64,000 nt of DNA from Cornus controversa (taxonomy: Eukaryota; Streptophyta; Magnoliopsida; Cornales; Cornaceae). The notes under the pieces were generated by a model that had not been told where the DNA came from, ran no database searches, and worked only from the letters and a program-made list of their open reading frames with translations. A program made the position numbers and the translations under genes. Positions 31,441 to 41,879 of the stretch are shown one piece after another; position 1 is the first letter of the stretch, and every line of letters starts with the position of its first letter. The stretch lies in contig CM048846.1 in assembly GCA_026545225.1 (NCBI GenBank), forward strand, positions 59,152,270-59,216,269. Reading direction: 5' to 3'.

Positions 31441-32090
31441 TCAAAATCCAAGCCTAGAAATAACTGGGGAAGGCCCCCACACATGTGAATGAATAAGATG
31501 AAAAAGTGTTGAAGTAGTTTTCTTGTTACTAGCAGGATTATTGGAACGAACATATTTAGCTAGGTGACACGTCTTAGAGGATAAATCTGAGACTGTCACA
31601 TTACTAAATAAAAAAGGAAAAAAATGCTTTAAATAACCAAAAGAAATATGTCCCAAGTGCAAGTGCCAACGCATAAGCTGGGCTTTATTAGATGAAATAG
31701 AACTAGAAAAGGAAACCGAATGTGCGTGAGGTGACAAATGAGCATCCAACAGGTATAGGCCGTCCATTTCACACCCACTACCAATCGTCTGCTTCGACAT
31801 CAGATCTTTAAAAATACAGTGAGATGGAAAGAACGTTACCCTACAATTTAATTGTTTAGTAATGCTACTAACAGAAATAAGATCAGTAGTAAGCTTTGGA
31901 ACATGAAGTGAATCTGATAAAGTTAAAGAACGAGTATCAGATATGTAACCCTTCCCAGTAATGGACGATGGAGAGCCATCCGCAAAGAGTACCTTGCGAT
32001 GGACAGAGCAAATACTACAAGAGTGGATGAAGGAGAACATACCAGTGATATTGTCTGAAGTACCAAAATCAATGATCCATGGTGTCAAAG
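31441..32090 (-). pseudogene. copia-3 protease and GAG-pre-integrase
   Basis: The minus strand carries one open stretch of 215 codons. Protease-like W-I-I-D-F-G-T-S-D is at the start, with the catalytic D-S-G changed to D-F-G. 'LHVPKLTTDLISVSSITKQL' and 'CRVTFFPSHCIFKDL' follow, then the pre-integrase zinc region 'RWHLHLGHISFGYLK'. The position between gag and integrase fits. The substitution at the active site makes the protease inactive. Confidence 0.85.
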
Positions 32091-32329
32091 ATGTAGATAC
32101 GCTATGTGCAGATGCAATAGTACCTGAGTGGGCATAAGTGGAGGTTGGCTACAATGATGCCTCCATTTGACTGAAGAACTATTTGAACTTGTCCAAATCA
32201 ACCTGAGTCAAGGTAACTGTAGAGAGGATAACAAGGCAGAGTTGTCAGGAGTCAACAACGAGTTTGGTAGTGTAACAGAATGTGCAGAGACTCGGTGTTG
32301 TTGTTTCTACTATGTTGGACGTCCATGTA

Positions 32330-33135
32330 GTGCATAACAATGAGATTTGATGTGACCAAGCTTCCCGCAATGGTCACACCGTACACGCAGTCATCCAGGA
32401 GGAGGATCGGTGCTAGCACTCTGAACTATTTGGGATGGTGCAGTTCCTGAAGTATTAGGAACACGAACTGCCATAGCGGATCGAGCAGAAACAACACCTG
32501 ATAGATGGGTCCGACGGCTCTCATCTGACAACACATGGGAGTATGCATCGTCCAGAGTAGTGAATAAAGACAAGCCCAACAGATGAACACAAGCATACTC
32601 AAACTCGTCATTCAACCTAGCAAGAAACTAAAACACTCGATTTTTCTCCACAATCCCTTTATATAAAACTACATCTTCTGGATCCTTCTAAGAGTGGAAG
32701 GAATCATAATATGACATCTCCTCCCAAATAGCACAAAGCCTAGCAATGTAACCAGAAACTGTCGAGTCACCCTAAGTAATCCCGGTGGCACCCCAACTGG
32801 AAAATCCTTGCATTATTTTATCTCTAAGAATAAGTGCATTGAACCGAATCCCAAATCTGCTTTAGCAGTCTTCATGAACATATAACCAACGGCTATGTTT
32901 AGCTGCATTGAATTGACTAGCCAACACATAATCATGGCATTATCTGCAAACCACAATGGATATATCTTATTTGACTCAGCTACCTCTTTCTCAAAACTAG
33001 TAATATAGCCAATCTTGCCTTTGCCTCCAATTAACATCCTAGCAGACTGTGCCCACATCAAATAGTTGGAACCATCCAACTTCATTGTGGTGATCTGAAG
33101 TCCTGGATTCTCTAATGAGTTCTGCACCACTCTGA
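32330..33135 (-). pseudogene. copia-3 gag
   Basis: From 33130 on the minus strand come 'NPGLQITTMKLDGSNYLMWA', 'QSARMLIGGKGKIGYI' and 'IYPLWFADNAMIMCWLVNSM'. After a frameshift comes the gag core near 32600 ('ACVHLLGLSLFTTLDDAYSH'). An intact CX2CX4HX4C zinc knuckle (C-D-H-C-G-K-L-G-H-I-K-S-H-C) lies at about 32340-32385. It is the only fully conserved copia knuckle in the window. Confidence 0.85.
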
Positions 33136-33800
33136 AGTACTAATAACTAAGTTAAAGAGAGAGCGGGGCAGGCATGGTGGGAAAAATGGCACCACCACCC
33201 ATAAAATTCAAGTCATGAGAAGTAACAATCAAGGGCCCTGAATATACTCTGTCACACGACAATAAACAACTCCAAAAACAAGAATTTATCCAAGCCCAAA
33301 TACAGAATTTTTTTAGGAGGGTTGTCCACTTACATATAGTCAGTTAGCCTCCTTCTCAATATCTAGAACCTCTTTGTAGATTCACAAGAATTTATCCAAG
33401 CCCTTCTAGGTGTTAGAGACCAACTATACCTACTTACCCAACCCTAGAAGAGTAAAACAGAACTTGTAAAACTTCAAAATATCTGCTTTTGAGACCATAT
33501 GTGGGCAACGTCACATGGTGTCGCAAACAGCCTAAGGTTGTTGTCACACAAGCCGCAAGGGTGCTGGAGGTTGTGGAAAGGTGTGTAAAGGCTTAAATGA
33601 GAGTAAACACTCATTCACAGCTCTTGTATTTATATACTAAAAGAGCACGTGTTAATATTACCATAAAGGAAACCAAATAAAAAAACTGCATATTCTATGC
33701 CTAAATATATGTGTAAATAAAGTCAAATCTTAGGTATCATATCTCGGCTAACATGGTAAGTCACATCTCATGATTCTAGGTTATCATATCTCGGCTAACA

Positions 33801-35715
33801 ATATGCATCAATTAACACTAATTTGGGTGAGTGCATCAATGTGTTAAATTGCCTTTATGCCCTTGAAGACGAAGATTATCAAATTGCCCTTGAATGTAGC
33901 AGGAATTCCTTCTTCAATCTTGGGAGGAACAAAGGAATTTACCAATGTAAGTATTATTGACTTAACAACTCCAAGATTCAAAACAATGATTTCTATTATT
34001 TCCTAGAGTCACATCAATTAGACAACTTCATTGAATATTTTTTTACTTACATTTCATACTTTCTTGAATATATTGTAAGGACCCAGTTTATTAAGGTTTC
34101 AATTACATGCTTTTCAAAATGAATAATAATTTCTGAAACACAAAAAAAAATATTGTTTTGTGTCTCCAACCATCCATTTTATTTAAATAAAGATGGAAAA
34201 TGGAAAATAAAGAAAACAAGTGACAGCTCCACCTCGCTTAATCAATAGAATTTAAGTATATTATCAGTTTGATAATTATTCTTCAGGATTTTCTCAGATT
34301 TTACTTTAGAAATCTGACTCCAACGGTGGTTGGAGTTGTTCTGTTCTTTCTTACTCTTGTAAGTGGACTTTTTTTTCCTTTAAATTTTAATTTCTACTTG
34401 CTGCAAGAGAGTAATTTCACTCCCAGCTGTTTGCTGCCTCTCCTTCAAATTTGTGATTATAGTTGGGCAAGGAAGCAGCATGGCTAAGACCTAAAGAATT
34501 TGCAACTTCAAGTTACTCAACTCTGCATTAGATTAGAACAATCTGCAAAAGGATTCTACGTTAGAAACTTGTATAAGTTGTTGGGTAGCACAACAGTGGA
34601 CAAAGAAACTATGACGTGCATGTAGACAAGAGGTTGAGCATGTAAGGCTTTTGAGTAAGAAAGTGAAAGTGGGTGGAGCTAATCTATGGAAGGTGCACGT
34701 CAAGGAAAGAACTGTGGTGATTCAAGTAGGGAAGAATAAAGGGCATCTTCAAATTTTTAATGGTTCAAGCCAAGGTAATCTGCCGAAGTGTCATTTTGGT
34801 ATCAATGTGGAGACTGTTGGGTTTGGTGATAGCCAAAATACTAAATCTTGATATTTGTACTAATAAAAAAATCATATTATTTACTATCTTCGTTATTTTA
34901 TGAAGGTCAAATACTGGCTGGAAATGTCATTATTTAGAGAGGTTATTGAAATCAAATGAGTAGAGGCCCAAGGTGAGGTTAAAGAGTGTTAAGGGCCCAA
35001 ATTTCTCTCTTGTTTCTCTTGATTGTCAGTCCAACTCAATTTGCCAAATATTTAATAAGTGGGATTGGTAGAGTTGGGTTAAGGGGCTTTCCTTGTATTT
35101 GGTAGGGCAAGTTCTCATGTCGTCTCCTCGTAAATTCTCCAATTAAATAGTAAAATTTATCTTAGGTTAACCATGTACAAACTTGTGCACTTTTTTTTGG
35201 CTGATTTATACTTTATTTTTCTCCAATGCTTTGTTTTATCATGTTCAAGCTCTTTGTTCTGCCTGTTACTGGAAACAAGAAACAAATTTTAGTTGAGAAA
35301 CTTGATTCAGGCAACTGGATTTACAAGACCATCTTTTGTTGTTCTGTTCTTTTGATTTCTTCAAAAATGAGAAAATCAACTAAGTGAAGAAGTTGAATTA
35401 GGCTAGTGGGGTTACTATGAAGATTTAGTACACTTCTTCAAGCCCAAAACATTAAAAACCTATGATGTTCGAGACATCATGGTCTTTCTTTTAACTTACA
35501 TTTTCTCAGTAACCAAAAAGAGCAAACCCAAAAAGTTTAGGTATAATGCCCGGAATATACCAAAAAAGAAATGTTGGTTCCGCTATCCCAACAAGAAACT
35601 CACAGACTACACATTTACAAGTGCATAGAAAATGAAAAGAAAGAGAAAAAAAGCCCAAAAGTTTTCTGTTCGGTAGGTTAAGAAAATGCAGAAGATGAAA
35701 ATTAAAGAAATTTAC
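33801..35715. other. Intron 1 segment without recognised element
   Basis: This stretch of about 1.9 kb is AT-rich and lies directly downstream of exon 1. It has small open frames (for example 34651-34851, plus strand) that I cannot assign. No LTR, terminal inverted repeat or poly(A) retroposon signature was seen. It may include native intron sequence. Confidence 0.5.
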
Positions 35716-35890
35716 CGGTAGAAAGAACGCCGGGGACGAGAGATAGGTGAGGCATGCCGGTAGGGATTGACTGGACCAGCCATGCTTTGCATTTGGATTT
35801 AGGCGATGAGTGAGAAAGAACTGTTAGAGAGAGACTATTGAGCAAGAAGATGATGAGGAGGAGAGAGAAAATAGTAATGATTCGTTCCAT
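35716..35890 (-). CDS. PLD3/PLD4-like phospholipase D family protein, exon 1 (start, signal peptide)
   Basis: This is the first coding exon of the minus-strand host gene. The ATG is at 35888-35890 and the donor ACCG^GTAAAT follows 35716. It is 175 bp (58 codons plus one base). The start is chosen because the next residues form a hydrophobic stretch (roughly residues 3-24, 'TIFSLLLIIFLL') suited to a signal peptide or signal anchor. 'KSKCKAWLVQSIPTGMPHLS' and 'LVPGVLST' follow, a plant PLD3-like N-terminus that joins in phase with exon 2. An in-frame upstream ATG at about 35948-35950 exists, but it adds 20 hydrophilic residues before the hydrophobic stretch and is less likely. Entry into the secretory pathway is predicted; a vacuolar or lysosome-like location is inference from animal homologues. 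Confidence 0.9.
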
Positions 35891-36100
35891 GTTCAGAATT
35901 TTGATCTCTCCCCATGACTTGCCATGTATATGCGTACCAGGATGGTCCATTCCATTGAAATCGTCGACTCTCTCTCTCTCTCTCTCTCTCCCTCTCTGGG
36001 TGGGGCATGGTGTGTTTGGATGGGTCCTTCAGTGTCATGGCCCGTGGGCTTTGAAAAATATATGCAAACGAATTCAAAGTGAATGAGTATTTAATTTCCA
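35891..36100 (-). promoter_or_regulatory. Promoter and 5' UTR of the PLD-like gene
   Basis: On the minus strand a TATA-like GCATATATTTTT is at 36054-36065, about 165 bases upstream of the ATG. A GA/CT microsatellite (CT on the plus strand, 35968-35991) lies in the predicted 5' UTR. GGGCCATG and CCCACGGGCC-type motifs occur near 36037-36050. Transcription probably starts near 36020-36035, but this is inferred from TATA spacing only. Confidence 0.55.
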
Positions 36101-36276
36101 TTATAAAAAGTATAACATAGCATTAATGTTTATATTATGTAGATCAGAGAGGTGCGTTGACCAGAATTTTTCTGTTTTCATATAAGTTTATAAAAAGTAT
36201 AACATAGCATTAATGTTTATATTATGTAGATCAGAGAGGTGCATTGACCAGAATTTTTCTCTTTTCATATAAGTTT
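36101..36276. repeat. 87-bp direct tandem duplication upstream of the PLD-like gene
   Basis: Copy 1 is 36101-36187 and copy 2 is 36188-36276. They share TTATAAAAAGTATAACATAG, ATGTAGATCAGAGAGG and TTGACCAGAATTTTTCT, with only a few substitutions. It starts about 35 bases upstream of the predicted TATA box. Confidence 0.95.
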
Positions 36277-36523
36277 AGAGAATTGAAGAGTTAGTCTCCT
36301 ATTATGACACATTTTCATCAAACCGCTATAAATTCAGAGGCGGTCATATACCAGGTACACAATTAATATCCTGTGAGTGTCTTTACAGCTTTTTAAGTCT
36401 TTCTGATATCTAACTTGAACGTTAGAGTATAGTCAGTCGGTACCACGTCGGTGTCCTTCCGATTATCCGACTCTTATCTTTTTACAAGTTGGCATTTAAC
36501 CGATTTGGGCTAGATTTATGTTT

Positions 36524-36550
36524 CATCAGTTGACATCGTCTATAGGAATT
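36524..36550 (+). other. Decayed Tat-type primer-binding site
   Basis: The sequence CATCAGTTGACATCGTCTAT followed by AGGAATT matches the usual ATCAGTTGGCGCCGTCTGTGGGAA of Tat elements. The three or four mismatches are mostly G-to-A, as expected after deamination of methylated cytosine on the other strand. Confidence 0.75.
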
Positions 36551-36635
36551 ATCACAAACTTGACTGTTCTACCCGCAGCATATAACATGATGCACCTATG
36601 ATCTGGGCTAAAGATTACAGCTGGGCACGATTCTC

Positions 36636-36790
36636 CTGTCGACCACAATCCTCTAGCCAGACAGAACCCTCTTGCTGGCCACAACCCTCATGCCGGCCAC
36701 AATCCTCCAGCCGGACAGGACCCTCCTACCGGCCACAACCCTACAACCGGACAAGATCTGCCTACCGCCCCAGAGCTTGTCGGTCACAAT
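36636..36790 (+). repeat. Minisatellite of CCACAACCCT / GCCGG units
   Basis: Imperfect units of about 18-27 bp, such as GGCCACAACCCTCATGCC and GGCCACAATCCTCCAGCC, recur about six times. They lie in the leader before gag. Confidence 0.8.
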
Positions 36791-37198
36791 CCGCCTATGG
36801 CAGGAGATGGAGGCATGCAGCCCCCTGGTCAAGGAGAATTCCCTAGGGTACGCCCCAGAGTTCCAAATGACCAAGAGCATGTCGCAACGTTAGAATACCA
36901 AGTTCAAAACTTAAACCAGAGTATGATCCAGGTACTCCAACAAAATGCGACAATCCTATAACGCCTCCCTCTTGTGACACCGGTGCAATTACAGAGTCAC
37001 CTTAGGTTGGTCGATATAAAAATGGATGACCGGGGCAGACAGTGGGGTTCCGACAAATGATGTGGCCTAGAGCCATGTAAGAACCAATCGAGATGGGACC
37101 CCCTCATTAACCTAGTCCCACCTAAGAGAGCTCGTGCCCAAGGGGATTCGGGGTTTAGGGCTCGTACTCACGAAGATTCAAGACAAACTACATATTAT

Positions 37199-38580
37199 GA
37201 TATGGAGATGCAGGACCTCGGAGCCAAGGTAGAGAGTATGGCCCACGCCATAAAGGGGAAAAGTCCTGCTATAGTAGAGGATCTGGTCCCACAAACAAAC
37301 CTCCCTTTTACCGTTGGGGTAATAAATTGTCCTTTACCCAACAAGTTCAAGATGCCCACCTTTAAAAACTTTAACGGGACCAAGGACCCTCTAGACCATC
37401 TGGAAACCTTTAAAGCTCTAATGTACCTCCAAGGAGTACTGGATGAAATCATGTGCAAAGCTTTCCCTACTATAATGAAAGGTTCTTCTTGGGCATAGTT
37501 TAACAACCTGAAACTTGCATCTGTATATTCCTTCAAAGAACTGAGCTGGTTGTTGTGAGCAACTTCATTGCCGCCCGAAGAAATAGGAAGCATGCCACCT
37601 ATCTCCTAAACATAAGACAAACTAAGGGAAAATCATTGCGAGACTACATCAACCGGTTTAACATGCAGATGTTATAGGTCGATGCTTTGAACTACAAGGT
37701 AGCAGTTACCGTGTTCATGGGGGCTTGTTGCCCTCAAAATTCTTGTACTTAATTTCCAAACATCCTTCATGCTACTTATGAAGGGCCAAAAGTACATGAA
37801 TGCTGAGAATGCCCTAGATGCATGGAGGCAAAAAAGAGATGGTGATCGAAAGACGAATTGGAAAAGGGAGGACAGTCTACTAAAGAGGAAAGAGACTCTA
37901 AGTATGGAAAGACATCATGAGAGCAGAGCGATAAATCATCACATCGTGATAAGGGATTCAATTTTACCCCTTTAAACACATCGATAATGTAACATCCCGC
38001 TCCACCTGATGGTATGATATTGTCCATTTTGGGCCTAAGCCCATACGATTTTGCTCTTAGATTTTACCCCAAAAAGCCTCATACCATTTGGGGAGAACAC
38101 ATTACATATAAGCACATCTCATTCTTCACATCTAGACGATGTAGGATTGAGCACCTTGTAACCTGCCAATGTGGTAGCTCACCTAGTGTCTCTCGCACCC
38201 GCATATATCACACTCACCCACAAGGGTCACTACAGATAAGCCAAATCTTCTTCTACATCCAAGATGACCCGATAGTGACATGCCCCCCAAACTAAGAACT
38301 GATCCCTCCAAGAGGTCCCGCAATAAGTATTACAGATTTCATCATGACCATGGACATGACATAGATGAGTGTATAAACTTGAAAAAGCAGATTGAAAGTT
38401 TGATTCGTAGATGCCAACTGCATAGATTTGTGGTTGGGGATGAAAGGGGAGCACAGAATTGCCCGCTAGAAGGTAAAGATGACAACACTCGAAGAAATTC
38501 TCCATTAGGGGAAATCAGAGTTATCTTGGGTGGACTTGTAGGTAGCGAAAAGTCCAAAGAGGCTCATAAGTGGGTGAGGT
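37199..38580 (+). pseudogene. Tat-type gag
   Basis: The capsid region contains 'NCPLPNKFKMPTFKNFNGTK', 'DPLDHLETFKALMYLQGV' and 'DEIMCKAFPTIMKG' (37318-37490), the Retrotrans_gag domain of Tat elements. It continues after a stop at 37498 with 'LRDYINRFNMQ'-like sequence near 37640. The nucleocapsid side is 'DPSKRSRNKYYRFHHDHGHD' then 'IDECINLKKQIESLIRR' (38288-38410). The solo-LTR-like insertion falls between 'FTPLNTSIDNV' and 'QDDPIVTCPPKL'. Confidence 0.85.
37989..38257 (-). mobile_element. Solo-LTR-like insertion (TRIM-type repeat)
   Basis: This insertion reads on the minus strand TGTAGAAGAAG ... GGGATGTTACA, with TG...CA termini. It contains CTCAATCCTACATCG, GGTATGAGGCTTTTTGGGG and GGACAATATCATACC. 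I recall closely similar phrases from short LTRs that are common across eudicots, hence the TRIM suggestion. No target-site duplication is evident (GATAA versus TCCAA), so the ends are approximate. Confidence 0.6.
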
Positions 38581-38639
38581 GAGCTAATCGCTCACCAAAC
38601 ACCCTCGACTGGATGATCAAATTATAACCTTCTTAAAGG

Positions 38640-39322
38640 CTAAAGCGAGGGGAGTTCAACAACCACATGATGATGCCCAGGTAGTCACGCTGATTATTGC
38701 CAATTTCACAATTAGGCGAGTACTGATTGATAATGACAGTTCTGCTAACATTTTGTTTGTAGGAGCTTTTGACTAGATGAAGATTGGTAGGGAAAGACTC
38801 AAGCCTACTAAATCTCTACTTCTTAGATTCTTTGGAGAGAAGCTATTTTCCCTCGGTATCATTGATCTTCTAGTCAGTGCTGGTACAAGTCCAATGCAAG
38901 TCACAAAGATGGTGACTTTCTTCATTATAGATTGCCCGTCTACCTACAATGTCATCTTGAGAAGAGCTACGTTAAATGCCATGAGGGTAATGACCTCCAC
39001 CTATCATCTCCTCGTACAGTTCCCCACTGATTATGGCATTAAGGAGCTAAGGGGAGATCAAGCCATTGCCCGAGAATGCTACGCTACTTCCCTGAAAGAG
39101 AATAAGGTACTAAAAATTTTGAGCATTGAAGGCCTAGAGGTTGAAAAAAAAGAGGAGGTTCGCCACATAGAATTAATGAAAGAACTAGTTGAGGTTAACT
39201 TATATGAGCCAAATGTAGGAAAGATGGTGAGCGTGGGGTCATCGCTCTCACTCACTGCTCGAGAGGAGCTTGTTCAATTCCTCAGAATAAATAAGAATGT
39301 ATTTGCCTGGTCCTACGCCTAG
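38640..39322 (+). pseudogene. Tat-type protease region
   Basis: The retropepsin site reads V-L-I-D-N-D-S-S-A-N-I-L-F near 38724-38762. Intact Tat elements have D-N-G-S-S-A-D there, so the conserved glycine is aspartate. The downstream 'SPMQVTKMVTFFIIDCPSTY', 'NVILRRATLNAMRVMTSTYH' and 'LLVQFPTDYGIKELRGDQAI' are typical. A 181-codon open stretch runs 38777-39322. Confidence 0.83.
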
Positions 39323-40065
39323 AATTGACCCAGCTATTGTTATACACCGGTTGAACGTTGACCCAACTGCCAAACCTGTTAGACAGAAGAGGCAAACTTT
39401 TGCTCCAGAAAGAAATTTGGCAATCTCTGACTAGGTGGATAAATTATTGAAGGCCAAATTCATATAGGAAGCACACTACCCGAACTGGTTAACAAACATA
39501 GTCATGGTAAAAAATCCAACGGCAAGTGGCACTTTTGCGTGGATTTCACTGATCTGAATAGGGCATGCCCAAAGGATAGTTTCCCTCTTCCTCGAATTGA
39601 TATGCTTGTGTAGGGAACAGTCAGGTGTGAATGACTTAGTTTTATGGATGCCTACTCAGGATATAATCAAATCCCAATGCTACCGTCAGATCAGGAGAAA
39701 ACATCCTTCATAATAGAGAAATGGTTGTACTGCTACACAGTAACGCTGTTTGACTTGAAGAATGCAGGCGCGGCCTATAAAAAGCTAGTCAGCATGATGT
39801 TTAAGGAGCAAATCGACAAAAACATGGAAGTATATGTCGATGGCATGCTCGTCAAAAGCCAGAAAACCACAAGCCATTTAGATGACTTACAAGAAGCCTT
39901 TGATGTCCTCCGAAGGTACAGGATGAAGCTCAACCCTAATAAGTGTGCTTTTGGAGTCTCGTCCAGAAAGTTTTTGGGCTACCTGGTCAATAAAAGGGGA
40001 ATAGAAGCCAACCTAGAGAAGCTGAAGGCAATCCTGGACACAAAATTGCCTAGAACGGTAAAGAT
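39323..40065 (+). pseudogene. Tat-type reverse transcriptase, 3'-truncated
   Basis: RT motifs are 'KRQTFAPERNLAI'-like sequence near 39385, 'GKWHFCVDFTDLNRACPKDS' across a frameshift near 39510, and 'FMDAYSGYNQIPM' at about 39641. 'KKLVSMMFKEQIDKNMEVYV' and 'NPNKCAFGVSSRKFLGYLVN' follow. The catalytic box is Y-V-D-G-M instead of Y-V-D-D-M (about 39832-39846), so one essential aspartate is lost. Similarity stops near 40065 in mid-domain. Confidence 0.86.
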
Positions 40066-41500
40066 ACTTAATATCTATGTGTTTGTTTCGATTATGTAAA
40101 GTGTGGTTCTTACTAATAGCAATAGCAGTTTGATTATCACAGAATATGGTAGTAGGAGTCAAAAATTTAATGCCTAGATCCGTCAGTGTGGTTCTCATCC
40201 ACAATGTTTGAGATCAAGCTTGTGTAGTTGAAATGTATTCAGCTTTTGAGGTGGACAGAGACACAGTAGCTTGTTTCTTGCTAAGCTATGAAACAACATT
40301 ATTGGCAAACATATAACTACAGCCTGATGTGCTTTTTATATCAATTTGTGAACCACCCCAGGGAATATAATGCAATCCGAGTCTAGTGGTTCCTTTAATA
40401 TATCTAAGGATCTTTTTGACAGCTTTCAAATGTGAGACTCTATGATCACTCTAAAATCTAGCAACTAAACCAACTGTAAACATAATGTCAGGTCTTGATG
40501 GAATAAGGTATAAAAGACTTCCTATCACGGACTGGTAAAGTGTATTATCAATAGGGCCAGTGGTACACTCTTTGGATAATTTTGTGGTGACATACATAAG
40601 AGTAAACATTGGCTTAGAATCATCTATGTTAAATTTGTTAAGAATTTCTTTTGCATACTTCTCTTGAGATATGAATATACCTTTAGCATGCTGAGTGATT
40701 TGAAGTCCTAACAAGTATTTCAAAGTGCCTAACATGGACATCTCAAACTTTGATTGCATAAGTGCAACAAATTGAGTGGTTTGACTCAAGTATGAACCAC
40801 AAAACATGATATCATCCACATAAATTTGCAGAATTAAAAAGTTTGAGTTGGAGTGCCTCACATAGAGTGTGTGATCGACTTTTCCTCTTTGAAAACTTTG
40901 TTCAATGAGAAAGGAGTGGAGTTTGTCATACCATGCCCTCGGAGCTTGCTTGAGTCCATAAAACGCTTTTATGAGCTTGAGAACATGATGAGGATGCTTT
41001 GTATCAACAAATCTCCCAAGTTCCTCAATGTATACTTCCTTTGATATATCACCATTTAGAAAAAGCAGACTTGACATCTATTTGATAGACCATTACTCTC
41101 TTGTAGCATGCAAAGGAGAGAAGCATTCAGATTGACTCTAATCAAGCAACTGGAGCAAAGGTCTCATTATAGTCCAATCCTATAATTTAAGCAAATTCTT
41201 TACAAACCATTCGAGATTTATTTTTGATGACTATCCCTTTTTCGTTCATCTTGTTTGGAAAGATCCACTTGGAGCCAATAACATTTTTATCTGTTGGCTT
41301 GGACATAAGAATCCAGTTATCATTCTTCTCAATTTATTGTATTTTCTCCTTCATTTCAGTTATCCAATCGGGATCATCCTTTACTTCTGTGTAACACTTT
41401 TGTTCAATGGATGATAGCATAGCAAAGTGACTATGCTCATCCTCAGCAACAAGTGGTAATGCCTTCTTCTTTACTCTTGTGAGAGACCTTCCTTCATTAT
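40066..41500 (-). pseudogene. Ty1/copia pol fragment (copia-4)
   Basis: The minus strand encodes RT ('FLNGDISKEVYIEELGRF', 'LIKAFYGLKQAPRAWYDKLH', catalytic Y-V-D-D-I near 40810-40822 and 'FISQEKYAKEILNKFNI'). RNase H sequence lies at 40070-40290 ('TIFCDNQTAIAISKNHTLHN', 'RNKHIDIKY'). It is inverted relative to the Tat element it abuts. No LTR was found on its left side. On its right it ends at 41500, where an LTR-like repeat starts. Confidence 0.87.
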
Positions 41501-41777
41501 TGATGAACCTAGAGGGGGAGGGGGTGAATAGGTTTTTCAATTTTTTTTTTTAATATTTGCGAGTTTGACTGGCACATGCAATCATAAATTGTGGACACGC
41601 AGATTTATAGAGGAAACCCTAGGGTGGGAAAAAAACTCTTCGAACTGAGCTCCACTATGTCTGAAAGGGTAGTACAGTAATTCTCTCAATTCCTCTCTCA
41701 CTCACCTAACTCAAAACATAGTCGCTCCAGCACTCATCCCAATTCACAGCCTCCCTAGGCTTGAACCACTCTCACCA
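41501..41777. repeat. Copia-LTR-like repeat, copy 1
   Basis: It starts TGATGAACCTAGAGGGGGAG and shares most of its length with 62728-63003. Shared parts include GGGGGTGAATAGGTT, TTTATAGAGGAAA, CCACTATGTCTGAAAGGGTA and CCAATTCACAGCCTCCCTAG. The GGGGGTGAATAGG phrase is common in long-LTR plant copia elements. Confidence 0.75.
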
Positions 41778-41879
41778 AATATAAAGTGATTCGTGATGAT
41801 TACAGGAGGAACTAAGGCATGAAGATGACGATATCATCATTGTTCAATCCTACACTTCCAATCATAAGTGGCTAAATCT

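Larger units (their letters stand above)
26664..33800 (-). mobile_element. Ty1/copia element copia-3 with nested LINE and hAT MITE
   Basis: The right LTR (33582-33800, 219 bp) matches a left LTR split by a LINE (26664-26735 plus about 28286-28432). The domain order right to left is gag, protease, integrase, RT, RNase H. A purine tract (CTTGAGGGGGAGTG on the minus strand) sits directly before the left LTR at 28433-28446. Flanking 5-bp sequences do not match. The primer site is not recognisable. All frames are broken. Confidence 0.88.
22734..35715 (-). other. Intron 1 of the PLD-like gene (13.0 kb)
   Basis: The donor ACCG^GTAAAT is at 35715 and the acceptor TTATTAG ends at 22734 (minus strand). 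It holds a duplicated LTR array, a deleted copia, and copia-3 with its nested LINE and MITE. The parts next to exon 2 (22734-23090) and exon 1 (33801-35715) contain no recognised element. Confidence 0.82.
36290..40065 (+). mobile_element. Ty3/gypsy element of Tat (RIRE2-like) type, truncated
   Basis: LTR-end-like sequence (about 36290-36523) is followed by a decayed primer-binding site, a repeat-rich leader, gag, protease and reverse transcriptase. The frame stops abruptly near 40065 and continues into an inverted copia fragment. RNase H, integrase and 3' LTR are absent. A 269-bp solo-LTR-like insertion lies in gag (37989-38257). Confidence 0.87.

Noticed and set aside
34269..34851. Small plus-strand frames as an extra host gene in intron 1
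   Set aside because: They are short, lack recognised motifs and have no visible splice or poly(A) context.
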